Positions 7,354 through 14,377 of a stretch of 25,128 nt of DNA are shown in pieces (the stretch's first letter is position 1; the number at the start of each line of letters is the position of its first letter). The notes beneath the pieces were generated by a model, which was given only the letters and a program-made list of their open reading frames with translations, did no database searches and was not told the origin of the DNA. The DNA is taken from contig JAWLDT010000037.1 in the NCBI GenBank assembly GCA_041686485.1, positions 1 through 25,128 of the forward strand, read 5' to 3'. The translations under genes were made by a program, and so were the position numbers. This stretch comes from PUPG01 sp041686485 (lineage in GTDB: Bacteria; Bacteroidota; Bacteroidia; Bacteroidales; UBA7960).

Positions 7354-8298
7354 ATGGATGTTTCCGTGGTGGTGCCGTTGTTTAATGAAGAAGCTTCTGT
7401 CCCTGAACTTGTCTCCTGGATCGTAGAAGTGATGGATGCCAACGGCTTTTCCTATGAGGTACTGCTTGTTGACGATGGCAGCCGTGACAATTCCTGGGCT
7501 GTTGTGGCAGAGCAGGCCCAACAAAATCCAGCGGTTCATGGCATCCGTTTCCGGCGCAATTATGGCAAAGCTGCGGCGCTCAATGAGGGCTTCCGTCATG
7601 TGAAAGGGGAGGTGGTGATCACCATGGATGCCGACCTCCAGGATAGCCCGGAGGAGATCCCGGCGCTGGTGGACATGATCCGTAAAGAGGATTACGACCT
7701 GGTTAGTGGCTGGAAAAAGAACCGGCACGATCCGCTCTCCAAAACCATCCCGACGAAAATTTTTAACCGGGTTACCCGCATGGTATCGGGTATCCGGCTG
7801 CACGACTTTAACTGCGGCCTGAAAGCTTATAAACGGAAAGTGGTCAAGTCGATCGAGGTGTATGGGGAGATGCATCGCTATATCCCGGTTCTGGCAAAAC
7901 GGGCCGGATTCACCCGTATCGGGGAAAAAGTGGTACAACACCAGGCCCGCAAGCACGGGAAGACGAAATATGGGTTTGATCGCTTCTTTAAAGGCTTTCT
8001 CGATCTGATATCCATCAGTTTTGTGACACGCTTCGGGCAGCGCCCCATGCACCTGTTTGGCCTGCTGGGCACCATCCTTTTTATGGCCGGCTTCCTTATT
8101 GCGCTTTACCTGGCTTACGGACGCCTGATCCTGTTGGAGTACCAGATGACCGAACGACCGCTGTTCTATTTTGGTCTCCTGGCCATGATCCTTGGTACAC
8201 AGCTTTTTATAGCTGGTTTCCTGGGGGAGATGATCACCCGAAACTCCCCCGACAGGAACAAGTACCATATCGAATCCAAAACCAGTGGTCTCAAATGA
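7354..8298 (+). CDS. Family 2 glycosyltransferase, polyprenyl-phosphate sugar transferase type
   Basis: 314 residues. The GT-A catalytic domain occupies about 1-225: VVVPLFNEE (5-13), the nucleotide-binding DDGS (40-43), RNYGKAAALNEGF, and the metal-binding DADLQD (92-97). Two C-terminal membrane helices (about 230-255 and 266-290) follow. This layout matches the DPM1/GtrB/ArnC-like group, which moves a sugar from a nucleotide donor onto a polyprenyl phosphate at the inner face of the inner membrane. The sugar cannot be read from sequence. The ATG at 7354 starts exactly at the conserved beta strand. It is the first of four plus-strand sugar genes (GT2, GT4, gmhA, gmhB), suggesting envelope polysaccharide or LPS assembly. 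Confidence 0.9.
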   Translation: MDVSVVVPLFNEEASVPELVSWIVEVMDANGFSYEVLLVDDGSRDNSWAVVAEQAQQNPAVHGIRFRRNYGKAAALNEGFRHVKGEVVITMDADLQDSPEEIPALVDMIRKEDYDLVSGWKKNRHDPLSKTIPTKIFNRVTRMVSGIRLHDFNCGLKAYKRKVVKSIEVYGEMHRYIPVLAKRAGFTRIGEKVVQHQARKHGKTKYGFDRFFKGFLDLISISFVTRFGQRPMHLFGLLGTILFMAGFLIALYLAYGRLILLEYQMTERPLFYFGLLAMILGTQLFIAGFLGEMITRNSPDRNKYHIESKTSGLK

Positions 8299-8346
8299 CA
8301 GTTCCTCGCTGTTAAGACCCGGGTATTGTGTCTCCGGCAAAAATTG

Positions 8347-8354
8347 TACTTTTG
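8347..8354 (+). promoter_or_regulatory. Promoter for the GT4-gmhAB genes
   Basis: TACTTTTG is an exact match to TAnnTTTG, with a TTG at 8326-8328 spaced 18 bases ahead as a candidate -33 element. The predicted start is near 8361, about 20 nt before the TTG start codon of the GT4 gene. Confidence 0.55.
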
Positions 8355-8380
8355 AGCATTGCAAATGAACCTCGACTGTT

Positions 8381-9529
8381 TTGGCCAGGATTGTACTATT
8401 GGGCTCAGCCCACCCGCTGCGGGGAGGTGGATTGGCTACCTTTAACGAAAGGCTGGCCCGGGCTTTTATGGAACAGGGCCACGAGGTAACCATCTACACC
8501 TTTTCCCTGCAATATCCGGGAGTGTTGTTTCCAGGTAAATCGCAATATTCTGATGATCCCCCACCGGCTGATCTCGACATCAGAATCCGGGTTAACAGCA
8601 TCAATCCGGTCAACTGGTATCAGGTGGGGCACGAGCTTAAGCGCCTTCAGCCCGACCTGCTCATCATCAGGTACTGGTTGCCTTTCATGGCGCCCTGCCT
8701 GGGCACAATTGCCGCTATCACCAAAAAGAACAAGCATACAAGGGTCATCACTATCGCAGATAATGTCATTCCCCATGAGAAACGACCGGGTGATACCCGG
8801 CTGACAAAGTATTTCCTGAAACGGGTGCATGCTTCCGTTTCCATGTCGGATACCGTACGAAAAGACCTGCTTCATTTGGGTGTTAGTCCCGACACTATCA
8901 GTTTTTGCCCGCACCCGCTGTACGATAATTTTGGACCAGCCGTGAGCAGGGAAGAGGCCCGCAGGGTCTTAAAACTGGATGCGAATGACAAGTTGCTGCT
9001 CTTTTTTGGCTTTATACGTGATTACAAAGGCCTGGACTTATTGTTAGAAGCCCTTGCCAAAAAGGAAGTCACAGACTTGCCGGTAAAACTCCTGGTGGCC
9101 GGGGAATTCTATACCGATGCCAGGCCCTATTACCAACTGGCAGAGCGCCTGGGAATCACCGGCCACATCATCTGGCATACCGATTTTATCCCTAATGATA
9201 GGGTAAAGTACTATTTTTGTGCAGCTGATCTGGTCGCACAACCCTATAAAAGTGCCACGCAGAGTGGTGTCACACAGGTTGCCTATCATTTTGAAAAACC
9301 CATGCTGGTAACCAATGTAGGCGGATTGCCTGAGATGGTGGCCGACGGTAAAGCAGGGTATGTCGTTAATCCTGATGCGGATGCAATTGCTTCAGCCATT
9401 TTGGCGTTCTTTCATGATGATAACACTGCGCCATTCCGGGATACATTAAAAGAAGAGAAAAAACGTTTTTCATGGGACCGCCTCGTAGATACCTTGTTTA
9501 CAATGGCCGACCGAAACAGGATTGGATAA
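8381..9529 (+). CDS. Family 4 glycosyltransferase (GT-B fold)
   Basis: 382 residues. The N-terminal domain begins IVLLGSAHPLRGGGLATFN, the glycine-rich acceptor-side loop of GT4 enzymes. The C-terminal domain has FFGFIRDYKGLDLLLEAL and the donor-binding stretch VAQPYKSATQSGVTQVAYHF followed by NVGGLPEMV. It should transfer a sugar from a nucleotide donor to an envelope glycan acceptor in the cytoplasm. The start is a TTG at 8381: the frame is closed by a TGA at 8366-8368 and no in-frame ATG precedes the conserved loop. An out-of-frame ATG overlaps that TGA. The stop (9527-9529) is one base before the gmhA ATG, so the two are translationally close and belong to one operon. Confidence 0.9.
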   Translation: MARIVLLGSAHPLRGGGLATFNERLARAFMEQGHEVTIYTFSLQYPGVLFPGKSQYSDDPPPADLDIRIRVNSINPVNWYQVGHELKRLQPDLLIIRYWLPFMAPCLGTIAAITKKNKHTRVITIADNVIPHEKRPGDTRLTKYFLKRVHASVSMSDTVRKDLLHLGVSPDTISFCPHPLYDNFGPAVSREEARRVLKLDANDKLLLFFGFIRDYKGLDLLLEALAKKEVTDLPVKLLVAGEFYTDARPYYQLAERLGITGHIIWHTDFIPNDRVKYYFCAADLVAQPYKSATQSGVTQVAYHFEKPMLVTNVGGLPEMVADGKAGYVVNPDADAIASAILAFFHDDNTAPFRDTLKEEKKRFSWDRLVDTLFTMADRNRIG

Positions 9530-9530
9530 T

Positions 9531-10106
9531 ATGGATGTAAAGAAACAGATGGCCGGATCGGTAAAGCTGATCAGCCAGATACAGGACGATGAAATGCTGA
9601 TCGGCAGTTTGCAGGATACCATAAGCTTGCTGCTGGAGACCTATCGCCGCGACGGAAAGGTATTATTTTGCGGGAATGGCGGTAGCGCTGCTGATGCGCA
9701 GCACCTGGCCGCCGAACTGAGTGGCTGTTTTTACCTGGATCGCGAGCCACTGAATGCCGAAGCCCTGCATGTGAATACCTCCTTTATAACGGCAACAGCC
9801 AATGACCACGGTTTTGAGGTGATCTACGAACGTTTGGTGAAAGCATCCGGAAAACCAGGGGATGTCCTGATGGCTTTTTCGACTTCCGGTTTGTCACCCA
9901 ATATTATTCGGGCATTACAGGCAGCTAAAGAACTGAATATGAAAACGATAGGATTTACCGGACAGGGTGGCGGCCATATGCCCGAATGGTGCGATATTGT
10001 TTTTCATGTGCCGTCAGTGGATACCCCCCGAATTCAAGAGGTCCATATGTTACTTGGACATATTATTTGTGAAAACGTAGAATCCATGTTGTTTGATAAA
10101 GAATGA
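9531..10106 (+). CDS. gmhA: Sedoheptulose-7-phosphate isomerase
   Basis: 191 residues from the ATG at 9531; an in-frame TTG at 9522 overlaps the upstream gene and is less likely. A single SIS domain with CGNGGSAADAQHLAAE (47-62) gives the sugar-phosphate loop and the catalytic Glu62, and RIQEVHMLLGH near the C-terminus supplies the second catalytic histidine. It converts sedoheptulose 7-phosphate to D-glycero-D-manno-heptose 7-phosphate, the first step of nucleotide-heptose synthesis for LPS core, capsule or glycoprotein glycans. The next gene encodes the matching phosphatase with an ATGA overlap, which makes the assignment strong. The kinase/nucleotidyltransferase (HldE or HddA/HddC) is not in this window. 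Confidence 0.93.
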   Translation: MDVKKQMAGSVKLISQIQDDEMLIGSLQDTISLLLETYRRDGKVLFCGNGGSAADAQHLAAELSGCFYLDREPLNAEALHVNTSFITATANDHGFEVIYERLVKASGKPGDVLMAFSTSGLSPNIIRALQAAKELNMKTIGFTGQGGGHMPEWCDIVFHVPSVDTPRIQEVHMLLGHIICENVESMLFDKE

Positions 10107-10687
10107 AGGACCAGGCTCCCCGTATAATGCTCAATGACCAGACCCTTTTTCTGGATCGCGACGGCGTGTTGAATGAACGTCCGGGAGAGGGGTATGTGAC
10201 TACTGTTGGGGATTTTCACTGGCTGGCCGGGAGCCTGGAAAGCATGGTCAGACTGGCAGACCGGTTTCGCCGTATTATTGTGGTAAGCAATCAGCAGGGA
10301 ATCGGGAAGGGCCTGATGGATCATGAAGCGGTTGAAACCATCCATAAACGAATGATACAGGATGTGGAGCGGGCCGGTGGGCGAATTGATTTGGTTTTGT
10401 ACGCCGGCGGGTTACGGCATTCAGACAGTTTTCGCAGAAAACCGGGGCCCGGGATGGCCCTGGAAGCTTGTCAAACGTTTCCGGATATCCGATTTGACAA
10501 CTCCGTGATGGTGGGTGATACCTTCCGCGATATGTTGTTCGGCTCCCGGCTTGGAATGCAAACGGCCCTCGTAACCCACAATCAGGAGCTGCCAGCTCAG
10601 TATGGCTACCTGGCCGATTTTCGTTTTGCCAGCCTGTATGATTTCACTACTTTTATAATGAACAATTATAGTTATATATATTATTAA
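10103..10687 (+). CDS. gmhB: Heptose-bisphosphate phosphatase, GmhB-like HAD-IIIA enzyme
   Basis: 194 residues. HAD motifs are complete: LFLDRDGVLN with nucleophile D18 and D20, SNQQG (63-67), RRKPGPGM with K113, and GDTFRDM with D139. The length and the GmhA partner fit D-glycero-manno-heptose 1,7-bisphosphate 7-phosphatase. E. coli GmhB has a Cys/His zinc site before the RKP motif; here that loop reads YAGGLRHSDSFRRKP with no cysteines, so this is a zinc-less variant. A histidinol-phosphatase-like or other HAD-IIIA specificity is possible but less likely given the ATGA overlap with gmhA. The last residues (NNYSYIYY) are low-complexity and may be a recent extension into AT-rich DNA. Confidence 0.85.
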   Translation: MKDQAPRIMLNDQTLFLDRDGVLNERPGEGYVTTVGDFHWLAGSLESMVRLADRFRRIIVVSNQQGIGKGLMDHEAVETIHKRMIQDVERAGGRIDLVLYAGGLRHSDSFRRKPGPGMALEACQTFPDIRFDNSVMVGDTFRDMLFGSRLGMQTALVTHNQELPAQYGYLADFRFASLYDFTTFIMNNYSYIYY

Positions 10688-10762
10688 TTATAACATAGGC
10701 AGCTTTCTATTTCCTGATAGAATAAACAAGCCGGATTAATGCAAAAACAGCGAGAGGAGATC

Positions 10763-11863
10763 ATGAGTAAATCACGTGTACTAATGGCGATGAGTGGTGG
10801 TCTGGATAGCAGTGTTGCCGCGATGATGCTGTTAGAGCAGGGCTATGACCTGGTCGGGATTACCATGAAGACCTGGGAGTATGGTCATGCAGACGCTTCC
10901 GGAAAAGAGACCGGCTGCTGCAGCCTTGATTCCATTCATGACGCACGCCACCTGGCAGTTAGCATGGGCTTTCCGCATTATGTGCTTGATATCCGGGATG
11001 AGTTTAATAAGTACATCGTTGACGACTTTATTGATCAGTATATGAAAGGCCGGACGCCCAACCCCTGTGTCCTCTGTAATACGCATATTAAATGGGATGC
11101 ACTGCTGAAAAGGGCGGATCAGCTGCATTGTGACTATATTGCAACCGGTCATTATGCGCGTGTCCGGCAGGAGGGTGGACGTTTTATCCTCTCCAAAGGA
11201 GCTGATCCTGAAAAAGACCAGAGCTATGTCCTTTGGGGTTTGTCTCAGGACTTCCTGGCACGCACGCTATTTCCATTGGGAGATTACACAAAACCCGAAA
11301 TACGGGAACTGGCCAGGAAAGCTGGTTTTCAGGAAATTGCCGACAAAAGAGAAAGCTATGAGATCTGCTTTATTCCGGACAATGACTACCGCGGGTTTTT
11401 GCGCCGCAATGTGCCTGATATCGAAAACCGGATCACCGAAGGAGATTTTGTGGATAAACAGGGAAACATCCTGGGAAAGCATAAAGGATACCCGTTTTAT
11501 ACCATCGGTCAGCGTAAAGGATTAAATGTTGCGGTGGGAGAACCCCTCTATGTAACCGGGATCAATCCGGAAACCAATACAATTGTCCTTGGCAGGAAAG
11601 AAGATACCTTAACCGATCGTTTTGACATCAGTGGTTTTAACCTGATTAAATACACTTCCCTACCCGAAACCCTTACCGTGGATGTGAAAATTCGGTACAA
11701 ACATCCCGGACAGGCTGCAACAATAACACCAGGTCCGGATTCTTCCCGTGTTCATGTCTCACTGCACAAACCCGTTTCTGCCGTTACGCCCGGTCAATCC
11801 GCCGTTTTATACGACAAATATGATGTTATTGGCGGTGGATTTATTGAACCCCCTTCATCATAA
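10763..11863 (+). CDS. mnmA: tRNA-uridine 2-sulfurtransferase
   Basis: 366 residues from the ATG at 10763. This start is chosen over the ATG at 10739 because an AGAGGAG ribosome-binding sequence (10753-10759) sits just ahead and the P-loop then lies close to the N-terminus as in the family. Features: PP-loop SGGLDSS (11-17) for ATP, PCVLCN with catalytic Cys105, HYARV after GH, and ESYEICFIPDNDYRGFL with the second catalytic Cys202. The enzyme adenylates U34 of Lys, Glu and Gln tRNAs and inserts sulfur to make 2-thiouridine in the cytoplasm. It follows gmhB by 75 bases with no clear own promoter, and may be read through from the sugar operon or started from an unseen promoter. Confidence 0.95.
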   Translation: MSKSRVLMAMSGGLDSSVAAMMLLEQGYDLVGITMKTWEYGHADASGKETGCCSLDSIHDARHLAVSMGFPHYVLDIRDEFNKYIVDDFIDQYMKGRTPNPCVLCNTHIKWDALLKRADQLHCDYIATGHYARVRQEGGRFILSKGADPEKDQSYVLWGLSQDFLARTLFPLGDYTKPEIRELARKAGFQEIADKRESYEICFIPDNDYRGFLRRNVPDIENRITEGDFVDKQGNILGKHKGYPFYTIGQRKGLNVAVGEPLYVTGINPETNTIVLGRKEDTLTDRFDISGFNLIKYTSLPETLTVDVKIRYKHPGQAATITPGPDSSRVHVSLHKPVSAVTPGQSAVLYDKYDVIGGGFIEPPSS

Positions 11864-11866
11864 CGC

Positions 11867-11924
11867 CTGAGAATCGTTTATATTAATGTCTCCAATAGGA
11901 GGGAAAGGTATATGCTATTCTCAG
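11867..11924. repeat. Inverted repeat after mnmA
   Basis: CTGAGAAT (11867-11874) pairs exactly with ATTCTCAG (11917-11924) across a 42-base spacer that itself contains TCC/GGA arms. It begins three bases after the mnmA stop. It could be a structured 3' untranslated region. There is no T-tract, so it is not a standard intrinsic terminator. Confidence 0.3.
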
Positions 11925-12399
11925 AAGCCGAATCTATCCTGAAAAAAGTAATTCATCTGTAAACCATGATGTCATCCACGCAATGGCATTGTTGTTCACA
12001 ATTCTTTATTGTTTACATTTTGCATGTTATTTACAAATGTACTTTATGGTAACAAACGTAAACGATCAATAGAATTCACAATTGTTACTATAAGTTTACA
12101 AATAACATATTAACAATGTAGATTACTCTTAAATAGTGGGTTATGTTATATGTTTACAAGTGTAACATTGTTAATAATGTATACTACTGAAGCAAATCCT
12201 GAAAAATATAAACAGGTAATAATTTAATAACATTTAATATGCACATAATCAGTATTTTATGTTTATTATATTAAGTATACGTTTAGATAATATATAATAT
12301 CTGGTCTGATATAGAAATAGACTGTTATATAAACCTTTAATAATTGAAATACAATTATATATAACATTTGAATAAAGTAATAGTTGAATATATGAGCAT

Positions 12400-12415
12400 G
12401 TTTACAAATGTGTAC
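12400..12415 (+). promoter_or_regulatory. Candidate operator, upstream copy
   Basis: GTTTACAAATGTGTAC contains TTTACAAATGTGTA, which matches the reverse complement of the site at 12466-12481 in 13 of 14 positions. It lies about 80 bases upstream of the HTH promoter -7 element. Confidence 0.4.
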
Positions 12416-12465
12416 CATCAACTTTTTCAAAATTTTTTAAGTTGTTCAGCAATGTTTTTTGTATT

Positions 12466-12481
12466 TTTACACATATGTAAA
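12466..12481 (-). promoter_or_regulatory. Candidate operator overlapping the HTH promoter
   Basis: TTTACACATATGTAAA (plus strand) has 6-bp inverted arms around CATA. It overlaps the spacer and the first bases of the -7 element TAAATTTG, so a protein bound here would block RNA polymerase. The nearest candidate binder is the HTH protein encoded directly downstream. Confidence 0.45.
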
Positions 12482-12485
12482 TTTG
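12478..12485 (+). promoter_or_regulatory. Promoter for the HTH gene
   Basis: TAAATTTG exactly matches TAnnTTTG, with TTTG at 12458-12461 as a -33 candidate spaced 16 bases away. Transcription would begin near 12492, only about 12 nt before the ATG. An AGGTGA sequence at 12493-12498 can serve as ribosome-binding site. Confidence 0.55.
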
Positions 12486-12503
12486 TTGTGATAGGTGATT
12501 ACC

Positions 12504-13160
12504 ATGATGATTGAACGGATTAAACAGATTCTTTCAGAAAAACAATTATCAGCATCCCGTTTGGCTGATATGATTGGTGTACCGCGGTCTACGATTTCAC
12601 ATATTTTATCTGGTCGCAATAACCCGAGTCTTGAGTTTGTCCAGAAGATCCTGGATACTTTTCCGGATATACGATCTGAATGGCTGGTCAGGGGTCAGGG
12701 TTTGATGACCATTGAATCTGCTGCCAGGGACGAAGAGCCGGCTGTTTATCAAACTAGAGGCAAGTCGGGGCAGCAGGATATGTTTGCATCCATGGGCGAA
12801 CAGCCCTCATCTGATCGTCATGTGGATCAACGATCGGAACGTGATCCGGAGAATCGTGACCATCCACCCTCTTCCCCGGCAAGCATGACTGGTGTTTCTC
12901 GCCAGCGACATGAGGCTGATGCTCCAGGAAAGCAGCAATCCCCGGAGGACTCTTCCGAAGGTGTTTCTGCACAGGCGGTTTCCGCTAAAGATCCATTATC
13001 AGGACAAGTGGCTACAAATACCAACAATGACAATAGTCATGCGGACAGTAAAACGCGTGGACTTAGCAGTAAGGCATCCGGCTCTCCGCAAAGACGTATG
13101 ATCAGACTGGTTGCCTTGTATGATGATGGCTCTTTTTTTGAATATCTGCCGGCTGAATAA
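12504..13160 (+). CDS. HTH (XRE-like) protein with long disordered linker and conserved C-terminal tail
   Basis: 218 residues from ATG 12504; ATG 12507 and GTG 12495 are alternatives, with AGGTGA at 12493-12498 favouring the ATGs. Residues about 1-65 form a lambda-repressor-type HTH: IKQILSEKQLSASRLADMIG, VPRSTISHILSGRNNPSLEF, then FPDIRSEWLVRGQG. Residues about 75-195 are rich in Ser, Asp, Gln, Pro and Glu with no hydrophobic core, so probably disordered. The last roughly 20 residues turn ordered again: RRMIRLVALYDDGSFFEYLP. I recall similar architecture, an N-terminal HTH plus a short tail ending in a YDD/YSD...F.E(Y/F).P pattern, across Bacteroidota, with no assigned function. The repeats ahead of the gene suggest autoregulation. 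The nrnA gene downstream has its own promoter. Confidence 0.8.
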   Translation: MMIERIKQILSEKQLSASRLADMIGVPRSTISHILSGRNNPSLEFVQKILDTFPDIRSEWLVRGQGLMTIESAARDEEPAVYQTRGKSGQQDMFASMGEQPSSDRHVDQRSERDPENRDHPPSSPASMTGVSRQRHEADAPGKQQSPEDSSEGVSAQAVSAKDPLSGQVATNTNNDNSHADSKTRGLSSKASGSPQRRMIRLVALYDDGSFFEYLPAE

Positions 13161-13192
13161 TACTGAACGGGGGAGTTTGACTGTATTTTTCT

Positions 13193-13200
13193 TACCTTTG
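13193..13200 (+). promoter_or_regulatory. -7 promoter element for nrnA and the FKBP genes
   Basis: TACCTTTG is an exact TAnnTTTG match giving a start near 13207. A TTTG at 13176-13179 is too close (13-base spacer) to be a normal -33 element. Confidence 0.5.
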
Positions 13201-13228
13201 TTCTCTTGTAAAGAATAAATCAGGGGAT

Positions 13229-14236
13229 TTGGATAAAAAGCGGATAAACAAGCTTGCCAGTTTTCTGGCTGATAAGGCGCAAAGCATAGGTATCATCGTT
13301 CATGCCAGTCCCGATGGTGATGCCATAGGCTCGTCGCTGGGCTTATATGCGTATTTGCGCAACCTGGGTTTTTCCAGCGTGTATGTAATCGCACCTGATC
13401 CTTATGCCTCCTTTCTTCACTGGATGCCTGGCAATGACCAGGTTATCATTGCTGAAAAACAGATGCAGTACGTTACCGGTATCATTGCGGATGCCGATTT
13501 GCTCTTTTGTCTGGATTTCAATGGTTTCAGCCGTACAAATAACCTGGAGAAAGCCCTCACCGATAGCCCTGCGAAGAAAATCATGATTGACCACCACCCG
13601 CAGCCGGAGAATGGTTTTGATATTTGTTTTTCTGACACCTCACCCAGCAGTACGGCCGAAATGGTGTACGAAGTGATCACCGCCATGGGTGACGAGGAAG
13701 CGATTACCCTGGAGATGGCACAATGCTTATATACCGGTATCGTCACTGACACAGGGTCTTTCTCGTATGGTTGTAACAATCCGCGCACCTATGAGATTAC
13801 AGCACGGCTGATCGAAAAAGGTGTGGACGGAGCGTATCTGCACCGCCTCATTTATAGTACCTATAGCGTTGAGCGGATGCGTTTGCTGGGGTATTGCCTC
13901 AGCAGCAAGCTGTTTGTGCTTGAACAGTATCATACCGCTTATATCAGTCTGACGCAGGATGATCTGAAACGTTTTAATCATCAGGAAGGTGATACCGAGG
14001 GAATTGTGAATTATGCCCTGAGTATTGAAGGCATGAAGCTGGCTGCCTTGTTTACCGAAAAGGATGACCATGTGAAAGTGTCATTCAGGTCAGCTGGTGA
14101 GGTGGACGTGAATCTTCTGGCCAGGAATCACTTTAACGGCGGTGGCCATAAAAATGCAGCAGGTGGTAAATATTTTTCCGGTCTTGCGGACACCCTTGCT
14201 TATTTTGAAACGTTGGTAAAGAAAGAAATGGATTGA
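13229..14236 (+). CDS. nrnA: DHH-family phosphoesterase, NrnA-like (nanoRNase / pAp phosphatase)
   Basis: 335 residues, usual for NrnA. The DHH domain has HASPDGDAIGSSLG (25-38), LDFNG, IDHHPQPENGF and TDTGSF. The C-terminal DHHA1 domain ends with FNGGGHKNAAGG. These metal-binding and substrate loops are all intact. Family role: degrading 2-5 nt RNA ends left by mRNA decay and removing the 3'-phosphate from pAp of sulfur or CoA metabolism, in the cytoplasm. The start is a TTG at 13229, the first start codon in frame before conserved sequence; AGGGGA lies only one base ahead, so initiation signals are weak. In Bacteroidota this gene is, from memory, often followed by a GldI-type FKBP lipoprotein. 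Here it is followed by a decayed FKBP remnant and then two intact ones. Confidence 0.9.
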   Translation: MDKKRINKLASFLADKAQSIGIIVHASPDGDAIGSSLGLYAYLRNLGFSSVYVIAPDPYASFLHWMPGNDQVIIAEKQMQYVTGIIADADLLFCLDFNGFSRTNNLEKALTDSPAKKIMIDHHPQPENGFDICFSDTSPSSTAEMVYEVITAMGDEEAITLEMAQCLYTGIVTDTGSFSYGCNNPRTYEITARLIEKGVDGAYLHRLIYSTYSVERMRLLGYCLSSKLFVLEQYHTAYISLTQDDLKRFNHQEGDTEGIVNYALSIEGMKLAALFTEKDDHVKVSFRSAGEVDVNLLARNHFNGGGHKNAAGGKYFSGLADTLAYFETLVKKEMD

Positions 14237-14238
14237 TT

Positions 14239-14354
14239 ATGAAACTGTCAGGTAGCTTGAGACATATGTTGGCCGGTTGTTGCCTGGCGATGGTGAACAA
14301 ATACCCGGAAGGGCAACCCTGATTTACCGGGTTGACGTTCTGGAACTCAATTAA
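14239..14354 (+). pseudogene. Collapsed FKBP-type prolyl isomerase lipoprotein gene
   Basis: Two coding ends survive in different frames. From the ATG at 14239, 27 codons run to a TGA and contain a lipobox-like stretch (MLAGCC). In another frame, 14256-14354 reads LETYVGRLLPGDGEQ then IPGRATLIYRVDVLELN and stops. That tail fits the C-terminal strand of FKBP domains (compare IPPYSTLVFEVEIIEI in the gene directly downstream). The roughly 100-residue catalytic core is missing. I infer internal deletion plus frameshift of an FKBP lipoprotein gene two bases after nrnA. The N-terminal lipoprotein reading is weaker than the C-terminal FKBP match because its hydrophobic stretch is short. A misassembled collapse between similar FKBP genes is the other explanation. 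Confidence 0.6.
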
Positions 14355-14377
14355 TAGTAATTATAAAAAGCGAGATT

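Larger units (their letters stand above)
11925..12503. other. AT-rich non-coding region with repeated TTTACA(n)TGT motifs
   Basis: No gene of any size is supported here on either strand. The DNA is far more AT-rich than the flanking genes. Related motifs recur: TTTACAAATGTAC (12030-12042), GTTTACAAATAAC (12094-12106), GTTTACAAGTGTAAC (12152-12166) and GTTTACAAATGTGTAC (12400-12415). On the minus strand there are TTTACATATGTGTAAA (12481-12466) and GTTTACGTTTGTTAC (12063-12049). Several have a TTACA-nn-TGTAA dyad core typical of a dimeric HTH operator. The stretch ends in the promoter of an HTH gene. Roles to consider are an operator array for that regulator or a replication or partition site. 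Confidence 0.55.

Noticed and set aside
7345..8493. 382-codon minus-strand open frame opposite the GT2 gene
   Set aside because: It is the shadow of a strongly supported glycosyltransferase gene with all catalytic motifs; the shadow peptide shows no domain.
11864..12494. The AT-rich region as the chromosomal origin
   Set aside because: It lies over 7 kb from dnaA and contains only one loose DnaA-box match (TTTTACACA at 12465-12473) plus two poor ones. No cluster of boxes is visible, so the operator reading is better supported.
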